Source: Solirubrobacterales bacterium (GTDB taxonomy: Bacteria > Actinomycetota > Thermoleophilia > Solirubrobacterales > Solirubrobacteraceae). From it: 56,228 bases of DNA. Where the stretch lies: contig PKXY01000042.1 in the NCBI GenBank assembly GCA_003132505.1, positions 1,084-57,311 of the forward strand. Reading direction: 5' to 3'. Positions 10,994 through 18,974 of this stretch are shown one piece after another. The position numbers and the translations under genes were made by a program. The notes under the pieces are model-generated. The model worked only from the letters and a program-made list of their open reading frames with translations. It searched no databases and was not told the origin of the DNA. The first letter of the stretch is position 1, and every line of letters begins with the position of its first letter.

Positions 10994-11806
10994 ATGAGCG
11001 CCGGACGCCTGGTCGTCTGTCCGACACCGATCGGCAACCTCGAGGACGTCACGCTACGGGTCCTTGCTGCGCTGCGTGAGGCCGACATCGTCGCCTGCGA
11101 GGACACACGGCGCACACGAACGCTGCTCGAGCGCTATGGGGTCACCGGCACGCTCGTCAGCTACCACGAGCACAACGAGCGCGAGCGCGCTGCCGAGCTG
11201 GTCCCGCGGATGCGCTCCGGTGCGATCGTTGCGCTCGTCTCGGACGCCGGCATGCCGCTCGTCTCAGACCCCGGTTTCATTCTCGTCCAGGCGTGCATCG
11301 CGGCGGGCCTCTCGGTCGAGGTGCTGCCCGGGCCAAGCTCCGCGATCGCTGCGCTCGTCGCCTCCGGTCTCCCGGCCCAGAGCTGGCGCTTCATCGGCTT
11401 CCTGCCGCGCAAGAAGTCGGAGCTCGAGCGGTTGCTGTTGACGAGCGCCGACACGCTCGTCGCGTTCGAGTCGCCCAAGCGGCTGCCCGGGACGCTTGCG
11501 CTGCTGGCCGCCGCCGATCCGACCAGACCGGTAGCCGTCTGTCGCGAGCTGACCAAGCTCCACGAGGAGGTGCGTCGCGGCAGCGCCAAAGAGCTTTCGG
11601 ATCACTATGCGGCCGAGCCTCCGCGTGGCGAGGTCGTGCTGGTCGTCGGCGCCGCGGCACCCGGCACGGGCGATGAGGACCGCGCGATCGCGGCCGTGCG
11701 CGCGCTCGTTGCGGCCGGAGCCAAGCCGCGCATCGCGGCGAAGGTCGTCGCCGAGCTGACCGACATCGGCGCGAACCGGCTTTACGCTGCGCACACCGAG
11801 CGCTGA
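10994..11806 (+). CDS. rsmI: 16S rRNA (cytidine1402-2'-O)-methyltransferase
   Basis: SAM-dependent methylation of C1402 in the 16S decoding centre (270 aa). The N-terminal LVVCPTPIGNLEDVTLRVLAAL, ACEDTRRTRTLL, YHEHNERERA, ALVSDAGMPLVSDPG and VLPGPSSAIAALVASGLP run in the order typical of RsmI, followed by FIGFLPRKK. The ATG has GGAGG at about 5 nt. An in-frame upstream start at 10835 would sit inside the ROK gene and is rejected. It is placed before metG, a common grouping with tatD and rsmA. Confidence 0.95.
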   Translation: MSAGRLVVCPTPIGNLEDVTLRVLAALREADIVACEDTRRTRTLLERYGVTGTLVSYHEHNERERAAELVPRMRSGAIVALVSDAGMPLVSDPGFILVQACIAAGLSVEVLPGPSSAIAALVASGLPAQSWRFIGFLPRKKSELERLLLTSADTLVAFESPKRLPGTLALLAAADPTRPVAVCRELTKLHEEVRRGSAKELSDHYAAEPPRGEVVLVVGAAAPGTGDEDRAIAAVRALVAAGAKPRIAAKVVAELTDIGANRLYAAHTER

Positions 11807-11818
11807 GCGCCGCTCGGC

Positions 11819-11824
11819 TAGCCT
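11819..11824 (+). promoter_or_regulatory. -10-like TAGCCT before metG
   Basis: It ends 9 nt before ATG 11834. It is a weaker match than the others, but no Shine-Dalgarno is present between it and the start. Confidence 0.35.
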
Positions 11825-11833
11825 GGGGTGGCG

Positions 11834-13339
11834 ATGACCTTCTACGTCACCACACCGATCTACTACGTCAACGCGGCGCCGCACCTCGGCCACGCCTACA
11901 CCTCGATTGCGGCCGACGTCCTCGCGCGCCACGCGCGGGAGTCAGGCGAGGAGACCTTCTATCTGACGGGCGTCGACGAGCATGGCGAGCCGGTCGTACT
12001 GGCCGCCGAGCGCGAGGGTGTGACACCGCAGGTGCTCGTTGATACCAACGCCGAGCGCTTCCGCGCGCTGACGACGCTGCTCGAGCTGTCGAACGACTTC
12101 TTCATCCGGACGACCGACGCCGGGCACATCGTGCGCGTCCAGGAGATCCTCCAGCGTGTCCACGACGCGGGCCACGTATATCGCGGTACCTATCAGGGCT
12201 GGTACTGCCCTCGCTGCGCCGACTTCAAGAGCGAAAGCGAGATCGGTCCCGACAACAGCTGCCTCATCCATCGCATCCCGCTGATCCGCGAGAGCGAAGA
12301 GAACTGGTTCTTCCGCCTGTCGGCTTTTCAGGAGCCGCTCGAGCGGCTGTATGCCGACCGCGCCGATTTCGTCATGCCGCGCCATGCCTACAACGAGGCG
12401 CGCAGCTTCCTCTCGCAAGGCCTTCAGGATGTCTCGCTCTCGCGGGCCAAGCTGTCGTGGGGCGTGCCTGTGCCGTGGGAGCCCGACCACGTCTTCTATG
12501 TCTGGTTCGACGCGCTGCTCAATTACGTCACGGCACTCGGCTATGCGCGGCCGGGAGAAGACCTGACCGATCGCTTCTGGCCGGCCAGCTTCCACGTGAT
12601 CGGCAAGGACATCCTCAAGTTCCACACGATCTACTGGCCCGCGCTCCTGATGGCAGCCGAGCTCGCGCTGCCACGACACGTGTTCGTGCACGGCTTCCTC
12701 CTCAGCCCGCACGATGGCGAGCTGGAGAAGATGTCGAAGTCGCGCGGCAACGTCCTCGACCCGTTCGCGATCATCGACGAGTACGGACCTGATGCGCTGC
12801 GCCACTACCTCTTTCGTGAGGTGACCTTCGGCGCCGACGGCCCGGTCTCGCTCGAAGGGTTCCGTTCGCGCTACGACACCGAGCTCGCGAACGAGTACGG
12901 CAACCTCGCCAACCGCACGCTCAACATGATCGGGCGCTACTGCGACGGGCGCGTCGCTGCCGTATCGCTCGACCGCGAGCTGGCCGGCGACTTCGCCGGG
13001 CTCGCGTCGCGAGTCGACGAGCTGCTCTCGCGCGCCGAGCTGTCGGCCGCACTCGACGAGATCTGGCAGCGCGTACGCCGGCTCAACCGGTATGTCGAAG
13101 AACACGCCCCGTGGCAGCTAGCCAAAGAGCCGCAGCGGGCGGCGGAGCTCGAACGCATCCTCGCCTCGCTCGCCGAAGGTCTGCGCGTGGTCACGGTCCT
13201 GCTGCATCCCTATCTGCCGGGCAAGACCGTCGAACTGCTCGATGCGCTCGGACGCCCAGAGCTGGCTGCGCGCGAGTTTGGGGCGGAGGGCTGGGGCGGC
13301 GCCGTCGGCCCGCTCGCGCCGCTCTTCCCGAAGTCGTGA
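11834..13339 (+). CDS. metG: Methionyl-tRNA synthetase
   Basis: Class I synthetase, 501 aa. VTTPIYYVNAAPHLGHAYTS contains the HIGH-type PHLGH, and EKMSKSRGN is the KMSKS loop. One zinc knuckle is visible in YCPRCADFKSESEIGPDNSCLIH, with C-x2-C and a C-x2-H second half. The chain ends after the anticodon-binding helical domain, without the C-terminal tRNA-binding (EMAP-like) domain, so it is the short form. ATG 11834 fits leaderless spacing; GTG 11828 is two codons earlier. It is the first gene of a chain joined by GTGA overlaps. Confidence 0.95.
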   Translation: MTFYVTTPIYYVNAAPHLGHAYTSIAADVLARHARESGEETFYLTGVDEHGEPVVLAAEREGVTPQVLVDTNAERFRALTTLLELSNDFFIRTTDAGHIVRVQEILQRVHDAGHVYRGTYQGWYCPRCADFKSESEIGPDNSCLIHRIPLIRESEENWFFRLSAFQEPLERLYADRADFVMPRHAYNEARSFLSQGLQDVSLSRAKLSWGVPVPWEPDHVFYVWFDALLNYVTALGYARPGEDLTDRFWPASFHVIGKDILKFHTIYWPALLMAAELALPRHVFVHGFLLSPHDGELEKMSKSRGNVLDPFAIIDEYGPDALRHYLFREVTFGADGPVSLEGFRSRYDTELANEYGNLANRTLNMIGRYCDGRVAAVSLDRELAGDFAGLASRVDELLSRAELSAALDEIWQRVRRLNRYVEEHAPWQLAKEPQRAAELERILASLAEGLRVVTVLLHPYLPGKTVELLDALGRPELAAREFGAEGWGGAVGPLAPLFPKS

Positions 13340-14076
13340 TCGACTCACATACACATCTCGCGGCCTGCGAGAAGCCCCTTGCAGAGCTTCTCGCATCCGC
13401 TGCGGATGCAGGAGTGACACGGATGGTGACCGTGGGCACTGATCCTGCGAGCTGCACTGCAGCGTTGGCGGCGGCCGATGAGTTTGCATCGGTGTATGCG
13501 GCAATCGGCTGCCACCCGAACAATGCGGAGCTGCTCGACGAGGAGCAGCTGCGCCGCGACGGCTCCGATCCGCGCTGCGTGGCCGTTGGGGAGACCGGAC
13601 TCGATTACTACCGCGACCGCTCGCCTCGCGACGCGCAGCGCCACGCCTTCGAGTTCCACATCGAGCTCGCAAAAGAGCTCGACAAGGCATTGGTGATTCA
13701 CACCCGCGATGCGTCCACCGACACGCTCGCTCTGCTCCACTCGCAAGCCGAAGGCTTGCGAGTGGTTTTGCACTGCTTCTCGATGCCCGAGCGCTTGGAC
13801 GAATGCCTCGCCGCGGGCTGGTGGATCTCGTTCGCCGGCAACGTCACCTACCCGAAGAACGCTGACCTCGCCGCAGCGGCTACGCGAGTGCCGTCCGAGC
13901 GCCTGCTCGTCGAGACCGATGCGCCATACCTCGCCCCACAGTCGCGTCGCGGCCGGCCGAACGAGCCCGCGTTCGTCCACGAGACGGGGTCGTTTATCGC
14001 GCAGCGGCGCGGCATCAGCTACGCCGAGTTGGAGGCTATCGTCGAGGCGAGCGGCGAGTCAGTATTCGGTTGGTGA
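13336..14076 (+). CDS. tatD: TatD-family metal-dependent hydrolase/DNase
   Basis: 246-aa TIM-barrel amidohydrolase. The metal ligands are visible: VIDSHTHL (His5, His7), VAVGETGLDYYRD (Glu), IHTRDA (His), VLHCFS (His) and LLVETDAPYL (Asp). TatD/YcfH enzymes act as 3'-5' exonucleases or deoxyribonucleases, and the YcfH branch commonly neighbours metG and rsmA. The GTG start overlaps the metG stop by 4 nt and puts the HTH motif at residue 5, as expected. Confidence 0.93.
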   Translation: MIDSHTHLAACEKPLAELLASAADAGVTRMVTVGTDPASCTAALAAADEFASVYAAIGCHPNNAELLDEEQLRRDGSDPRCVAVGETGLDYYRDRSPRDAQRHAFEFHIELAKELDKALVIHTRDASTDTLALLHSQAEGLRVVLHCFSMPERLDECLAAGWWISFAGNVTYPKNADLAAAATRVPSERLLVETDAPYLAPQSRRGRPNEPAFVHETGSFIAQRRGISYAELEAIVEASGESVFGW

Positions 14077-14891
14077 GCGAAGCTCACCAACCAACCTTGC
14101 GACGCATGGCGCAGTTCGGGGTTCGACCCCGCCGCTCGCTCGGCCAGAACTTCCTCGTCGACTCGAACATCCTCGGGGTGATCGGTCGCGCCGCTGAGCT
14201 GCAGTCCGCCGACGTGGTGCTCGAGATCGGCGGCGGTCTTGGCGTGCTGTCGGAGTATCTCGCGGCACGCGTCGCCTATCTCCATGTCGTCGAGCTGGAC
14301 GTCGGGCTCGAGCCGGCCCTCCGCGACGCCCTTGAGCCGTTCGCAGCCAACAGCACGCTCCATCTGATCGACGCAATGCAGCTCGACCTGGCGGCTCTCC
14401 AGCCGCCGCCGTCGAAGATCGTTGCGAACCTGCCGTATGGAATAGCCGCGGGCGTCATCCTGCGCACGATCGAGGAGATCGACACGGCGTCGTCATGGCT
14501 CGCGATGGTCCAGCGGGAGGTGGGGGAGCGATTTGCGGCTACGCCGGCAACTCGCTCCCAATATGGAATACCGAGTGTGCTCGCCCAGCTCGCGTGCGAC
14601 GTGCAAGTCGTTCGGAGCGTTCCGCGGAGCGTTTTCTATCCGGTACCGCGCGTTGACTCGGTGCTCGTGCGCCTTGTTCGCCGCGGTCCTGCGCCGCCGC
14701 CCGAGCTGCGCGCATTCGTGCGTGCCGCGTTTGCGCACCGGCGCAAGACGCTTGCCAGCTCAGTCGCGCAGAGCGGCGGCATCGAGGCCGATCGCGTTCG
14801 CGTCGCTCTGGCGGCGATCGGCAAGCCTCCTGCGCTGCGAGCGGAGTCGCTGAGCCCGGCCGAGCTTCGCTCATTGTGGGAACTGCTGTGA
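14073..14891 (+). CDS. rsmA: 16S rRNA (A1518/A1519-N6)-dimethyltransferase
   Basis: KsgA/RsmA, 272 aa; dimethylates two adenines in helix 45 during 30S assembly. SLGQNFLVDSNIL is the N-terminal signature, VVLEIGGGLGVLSEYLA the SAM motif I, IVANLPYGIAAG the catalytic NLPY motif, and RSVFYPVPRVDSVLVRL the C-terminal family block. GTG 14073 overlaps the tatD stop by 4 nt and gives MSEAHQPTLRRMAQFG; ATG 14106 is an alternative that would remove part of the conserved N terminus. Confidence 0.95.
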   Translation: MSEAHQPTLRRMAQFGVRPRRSLGQNFLVDSNILGVIGRAAELQSADVVLEIGGGLGVLSEYLAARVAYLHVVELDVGLEPALRDALEPFAANSTLHLIDAMQLDLAALQPPPSKIVANLPYGIAAGVILRTIEEIDTASSWLAMVQREVGERFAATPATRSQYGIPSVLAQLACDVQVVRSVPRSVFYPVPRVDSVLVRLVRRGPAPPPELRAFVRAAFAHRRKTLASSVAQSGGIEADRVRVALAAIGKPPALRAESLSPAELRSLWELL

Positions 14892-15727
14892 GAGAGCTCG
14901 CGCCGGCGAAGATCAACCTCTGCCTCTATGTCGGCCCGCTGCGCCCCGACGGGTACCACGAGCTCGTCAGCGTGATGCAGGCGATCGACCTCGCCGACGA
15001 GCTGGAGCTGACAGACAGCGATGCAACGGCCGATGATGTTCGCTGTCCGGACGTCGAAGGGCCGAACCTGGCGGCGCATGCGCTCGCCGCCTTCCGCGAG
15101 CACACCGGCTGGGACGGACCGCCGCAGCTGCTCCAGATCGAGAAGCGGATCCCGGTCGCTGCCGGGCTCGGCGGCGGCTCGGCCGATGCAGCCGCCACGC
15201 TGCGGCTGCTCGCCCGACGCTCGGGCCGGGGCAGCCACGCCGCTTTGCTCGAGATCGCGACCTCGCTTGGCGCCGACGTCCCGAGCCAGCTTCAACCTGG
15301 ACGCTGGCTGGTCCAGGGCTTTGGCGAGCGCCTCACGCCGCTCGCCGACGCCGAACCGCTCGGCATCGTCCTCCTGCCGTCGAGCGCAAAGCTGTCGACG
15401 GCTGCTGTGTATGCACAAGCCGATCGCCTCGGCCTGACGAGGGGCGCCGACGAGCTCGCTGCCGCGCTGGCGGCGCTCGATCCGAACAGTCCCGAGCCGG
15501 TCAACGACCTCGAGCAGGCCGCCCGCTCGCTCGAGCCCACGATCGACGGCGCGATCGAAACCGTCCGCCGTGAAGGGGCTGCCCGTGCGCTTGTCAGCGG
15601 CTCAGGCCCTACGGTAGTGGGACTCTTTCCTACACTGCAAGATGCCCGGCTCGCAGTCGACAGACTCAACGCGGCGGGCGTGGATGCGAAAGCAGCCCGC
15701 GCCATTCACAATCAGTCTCCCCCGTGA
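14888..15727 (+). CDS. ispE: 4-diphosphocytidyl-2-C-methyl-D-erythritol kinase
   Basis: GHMP kinase of the non-mevalonate (MEP) isoprenoid pathway, 279 aa; phosphorylates CDP-ME at the 2-hydroxyl. LAPAKINLCLYVGPLRPDGYHELVSVM is the N-terminal signature, IPVAAGLGGGSADAAATL the GHMP ATP loop, and ALVSGSGPTVVGLF motif 3. GTG 14888 overlaps the rsmA stop by 4 nt, and the conserved ApAKINL begins at residue 5. The gene implies the MEP route in this organism. Confidence 0.95.
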   Translation: MRELAPAKINLCLYVGPLRPDGYHELVSVMQAIDLADELELTDSDATADDVRCPDVEGPNLAAHALAAFREHTGWDGPPQLLQIEKRIPVAAGLGGGSADAAATLRLLARRSGRGSHAALLEIATSLGADVPSQLQPGRWLVQGFGERLTPLADAEPLGIVLLPSSAKLSTAAVYAQADRLGLTRGADELAAALAALDPNSPEPVNDLEQAARSLEPTIDGAIETVRREGAARALVSGSGPTVVGLFPTLQDARLAVDRLNAAGVDAKAARAIHNQSPP

Positions 15728-15951
15728 GCAGAACCACCATCATCTATCTCGTGGTCGGCGCCTGCGCGGTGCTCGGCTTCAGCGTCTGGGTCGCAATGAT
15801 CCTGGTCCCGGCGTGGACTGCCTACAGCCGTCTCTGGGAGCGGCTGGTCGCCGCCGCGCTATCGCTTTACGTCGGCGTGACGATGGCAGCTGGCGGTGTC
15901 TTGCTCGGCGTCTTCGTCGTTCCGTGGGCTTGGGACCGGCTCCATTCGTGA
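15724..15951 (+). CDS. Small two-helix membrane protein
   Basis: 75 aa, start GTG overlapping ispE and stop overlapping the next gene, each by 4 nt, which strongly supports that it is translated. Two hydrophobic segments (about residues 6-28 and 40-66) are separated by YSRLWERL; the C terminus is WAWDRLHS. No family recognised. Its place between an isoprenoid gene and a PucR-type regulator may indicate a lipid-related or sensory role, but this is only inference. Confidence 0.75.
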   Translation: MSRTTIIYLVVGACAVLGFSVWVAMILVPAWTAYSRLWERLVAAALSLYVGVTMAAGGVLLGVFVVPWAWDRLHS

Positions 15952-17174
15952 GCACGAGAAAAGCCGTCGCTGATCTCGACCTCGCCGCGCTCGAGGAGAT
16001 AACCGCCGCCGTCGAGTCCGGCGCCGGGCTGCCGACCGTCGTGCGCTCTGCGGCGAAGGCTCTCGCCGCGAGCATCGTCGTGCTCGACCGCGGTGGTCAA
16101 GCGCTGGCGGTGGCGGCGCGCTCGCCGGCCGACGAACGTTCGCTGCTCGCCTCGAGCGACGGAGTCGAGGCACTGGAACTGCGGGTTGCCGATGTACCGG
16201 TCGGGCAGATGCGCCTTCGGGCTCGCGGGGTCACGAGCCCCGGCTTGGTCCGTCTCGTCACGACGTTGGTCGCCTCTGAAGTCGAACGCGTGCGAGCTCC
16301 GGAGCGCGAATCCGAGGAGGAAAGCGCCGCATTCCTGAGCGAGATCCTCGCGCACGAGTTCACCAGTCGTGAGGAGCTGCTCGAACGCGCGCGCGGCGTC
16401 GGCCTGCGCGACCTCGAACGCGGCACGATCGTGCTCGTGGTCCATGCGCGCGCCCAGGCGCCGGCGCAAGAGGGCTGGCGGAGCCGGCTGCGCCTGCTCT
16501 CGGCGCGTGGCGCCCGCGGCGTCGCCCCGAGCGCGGTCGCGGTGCTCTCCGAGCGCGAGATCACCGGCGGAGCAGAGGTCATCGTGCTGCTCCCGGGAGC
16601 CGATGAGGCGGCCGGCCGGCGCGCGGCCGACAACGTCTTGCGCGACGTGCAGGCTGGACTCGGCGGGTTCGCTTTCGTCGTCGGACGCAGCCGCCCGGCC
16701 GACGATCCGTTGGCGATCGCCCGCGCCGCGGACGAGGCTTTGCTCGCCGCGAACGTTGCCGAGGGCGACAGCGACGCGCGCGTGCTCGGCTTCGAGGAGA
16801 CGGGAGCCTACCGTCTGCTGCTCTCGACGATGAGCGAGAACCCGGCCGAGCTCCAACGATTCTTTGCAGAGACGGTCGAGCCGTTGCTCGCCTACGACGA
16901 GCAGTACGAGACCGATCTCGTGGCCACGGTCGCCGCCTTTCTCGATGCCGACGGGAACGTGGCCGCTACCGCGCAGCGCCTCTTTACCCATCGGCACACG
17001 ATCCGCTACCGACTGGAGCGTGTGCGCGAACTGTGCGGTCTCGACGTCGGCTCGAGCGACGGACGAGAGAAGCTGAGCCTCGGCCTGAAAGCGATGCGGG
17101 TTCTCGGGATCGTCGGCGTCAGCGGGCCGGCAAGCGAGCCTGGCGCGACCGGCGGCCGCGTGCCCGGTCGTTAG
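15948..17174 (+). CDS. PucR/CdaR-family transcriptional regulator
   Basis: 408 aa. The C-terminal part is the PucR-type helix-turn-helix: YDEQYETDLVATVAAFLDADGNVAATAQRLF followed by THRHTIRYRLERVRELCG (about residues 335-365). The middle resembles the GGDEF-like CdaR central domain, and the N terminus is a GAF-like segment (residues 10-110). Such regulators sense metabolites and control purine, sugar-diacid or amino-acid genes; the target is unknown. The GTG overlaps the preceding stop by 4 nt. The last 20 residues are a non-conserved Gly/Pro tail. Confidence 0.85.
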   Translation: MSTRKAVADLDLAALEEITAAVESGAGLPTVVRSAAKALAASIVVLDRGGQALAVAARSPADERSLLASSDGVEALELRVADVPVGQMRLRARGVTSPGLVRLVTTLVASEVERVRAPERESEEESAAFLSEILAHEFTSREELLERARGVGLRDLERGTIVLVVHARAQAPAQEGWRSRLRLLSARGARGVAPSAVAVLSEREITGGAEVIVLLPGADEAAGRRAADNVLRDVQAGLGGFAFVVGRSRPADDPLAIARAADEALLAANVAEGDSDARVLGFEETGAYRLLLSTMSENPAELQRFFAETVEPLLAYDEQYETDLVATVAAFLDADGNVAATAQRLFTHRHTIRYRLERVRELCGLDVGSSDGREKLSLGLKAMRVLGIVGVSGPASEPGATGGRVPGR

Positions 17175-17231
17175 AGCACGTCCACGACTAAATCCCAGGT
17201 AACAGCTTGCGCAGGAGTGGTGCCGGCGGCC

Positions 17232-17237
17232 TAGAAT
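17232..17237 (+). promoter_or_regulatory. -10-like TAGAAT upstream of the ABC transporter operon
   Basis: In the 139-nt gap after the PucR-type gene. It would give a leader of about 70 nt before ATG 17314. No clear -35. Confidence 0.35.
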
Positions 17238-17313
17238 CGAAGGTCGACGAGGCGTCAGACCACGCCGGTCGCGCGCTCGTCGTAACTGATTCCAAGCAGA
17301 AGGGCGGGCGCAG

Positions 17314-18018
17314 ATGCCGGTCAGTGCGGAAACGGTGCCGCCGGCAGATCGAATTCGGGCGCGGCGGCTGACCGCGCCGTCGAAGGCCGCTGCCAGTGGC
17401 CAGCCCGCGCTGCAAGCGCTCGGCATCTGCAAGGCCTACGGTAACCGGCGCGTGCTCGAGAACCTCTCGCTGACGGTCGCAGCCGGTGAGGCCGTCGCGA
17501 TAATCGGTGAGAACGGCGCCGGGAAGAGCACACTGATGCGCATCTGCGCCGGCTTGACCACGCCCGATGCGGGCAGCGTGGGTGTGAGTGGCCGCGTCGG
17601 CTACTGCCCCCAGGAGCCCGGCCTGTTCGACCTCCTGAGCGCCGACGAACACCTCGAGATGTTCGCGCCGGCGCTCGGTCTCTCGCGCCAGCAGGCCATC
17701 CGCGAGGGTCACGGCCTGCTTGCGGAGTTCGCGTTTCCGCTCGCGCAGCGCGCGCAATGCCGCCACCTCTCCGGCGGCTCGAGGCAGAAGCTGAACCTTG
17801 CGCTCGCGCTGCTCGGCGGCGCGCGCATACTGCTGCTGGACGAGCCCTACCAGGGCTTCGACCACGGTGCCTACGTCAGCTTCTGGGAGCACGTGGCGCG
17901 CTGGAAGGGCGAGGGTATCGGGGTCGTGGTCGTGACACACCTACTCGCCGATCAGGCGCTCGTCGATCGCGTCGTCGAGCTCGAGATCGCATGCGGCCCT
18001 GCCGCCGAGGAGCAATGA
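17314..18018 (+). CDS. ABC transporter ATP-binding protein
   Basis: 234 aa. Walker A IGENGAGKST, Q-loop GYCPQEPGLFD, signature HLSGGSRQKLNLA, Walker B ILLLDEPYQGFD and switch VVVVTHL are all intact. An extra 30-residue Ala/Arg/Pro-rich N terminus precedes the core. It resembles the CcmA/DrrA exporter branch. ATG 17314 is used with a modest AAGGGCGGG at 6 nt. Its stop overlaps the start of the permease gene (ATGA), so the two form one transporter. Confidence 0.93.
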   Translation: MPVSAETVPPADRIRARRLTAPSKAAASGQPALQALGICKAYGNRRVLENLSLTVAAGEAVAIIGENGAGKSTLMRICAGLTTPDAGSVGVSGRVGYCPQEPGLFDLLSADEHLEMFAPALGLSRQQAIREGHGLLAEFAFPLAQRAQCRHLSGGSRQKLNLALALLGGARILLLDEPYQGFDHGAYVSFWEHVARWKGEGIGVVVVTHLLADQALVDRVVELEIACGPAAEEQ

Positions 18019-18728
18019 GCGCTCGCCGCATCCTCGTGACCGCCAAGCTGACCGGACTCGAGCTGGGGCGGCGGCGAATAGCGCTGGGGTTGCTGACAGC
18101 TCTGCCGCTCGCCTTCTACGGCGGATCGGTCGGCCGCGGTGGCAATGCCGTCATCACAGGCGGCGTCGCGATGGCTTTCTCGATCGCAGGCGCCTCGATC
18201 TTCGTCGCACTGACCGCTCGCCCCGTCGATCCGCGCCTGATTCTCGCCGGCTACCACCCGACCGAGCTGCTGCTCGGGCGGCTCCTGTTGCTCGAGCTGT
18301 TCGGCGTCCTCGTCGCCGCCGTGTTCAGTGTGGTGATGGTGTTTGGCAGCGACCCGACCCACCCGTGGGCGCTGGCAGGCGGCGTCGGGCTCGTCGCGCT
18401 GACGAGCGTGCCGTTCGGGTTGGCCGTCGGCGGTTTGTCGCCGCACGAGCTCGAGGGGGTACTCGTCCTGATCGGCGTCGTCGGCGTCCAGCTCACCCTC
18501 TACTCGACACAGTTGATGGCGAAGTTCCTGCCGTTCTGGGGCGGCCAACGCCTGCTCGATCATTCGGTGAACGCCGGCGTCGCCGTCGGCGCCGCGGTGC
18601 CCGCGAACATCCTCTATGCGGCAGCGCTCTTCGCGATCGCGACCTACATCATGCGCCGCCAGGCACCGAGAGTCGGCGGCGCTGCGCGTCACCGGGCGGA
18701 CGCCGTGGCGAGCATCCACGCAGTCTGA
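18015..18728 (+). CDS. ABC transporter permease
   Basis: 237-aa integral membrane protein with about six hydrophobic segments (for example LGLLTALPLAFYGGS, AVITGGVAMAFSIAGASIFVAL, LLLLELFGVLVAAVFSVVMVFG, GVLVLIGVVGVQLTLYS). It is the ABC-2-type partner of the overlapping ATPase. The substrate is unknown; ABC-2 systems export lipids, drugs or polysaccharides. The ATG overlaps the ATPase stop by 4 nt. Confidence 0.85.
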   Translation: MSARRILVTAKLTGLELGRRRIALGLLTALPLAFYGGSVGRGGNAVITGGVAMAFSIAGASIFVALTARPVDPRLILAGYHPTELLLGRLLLLELFGVLVAAVFSVVMVFGSDPTHPWALAGGVGLVALTSVPFGLAVGGLSPHELEGVLVLIGVVGVQLTLYSTQLMAKFLPFWGGQRLLDHSVNAGVAVGAAVPANILYAAALFAIATYIMRRQAPRVGGAARHRADAVASIHAV

Positions 18729-18842
18729 GCGCGGCCCTCGCCGCCACCAGGCAACTGGGCCGCCAGCGCTGCGAAACCTGCCGCTCGGGCGTCGGAGCCA
18801 AGCTACGTTGGGCGGTTACTTCCTGGCGTGTTGCGCCCGTGA

Positions 18843-18913
18843 CTGGGGGGCAGGGATTCGAACCCCGATACCCGGCGCCAAAGGCCGGTGTCTTGCCGTT
18901 AGACGACCCCCCA
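18843..18913 (-). tRNA. tRNA-Gln (anticodon TTG)
   Basis: Full cloverleaf, 71 nt: acceptor TGGGGGG/CCCCCCA, D-stem GTCT/AGAC, anticodon stem CCGGC/GCCGG with loop CTTTGGC, T-arm with TTCGAAT, discriminator G. No encoded CCA. A TACAAT box lies 17 nt upstream on the minus strand. It is divergent from glmU. Confidence 0.95.
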
Positions 18914-18960
18914 CTGGTGGCCTCCCGTCGATTGTAGATTCGGCCGACGGGCGGTCGCGT

Positions 18961-18966
18961 TACGCT
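18961..18966 (+). promoter_or_regulatory. -10-like TACGCT before glmU
   Basis: It ends 8 nt before the glmU ATG with no Shine-Dalgarno between, so a leaderless start is likely. Confidence 0.5.
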
Positions 18967-18974
18967 CAGACTCG

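Noticed and set aside
8416-11115. Very long minus-strand ORF (899 codons)
   Set aside because: It covers LCP, ROK and rsmI regions in a non-coding frame, is Arg-rich and has no motif; a GC-rich shadow.
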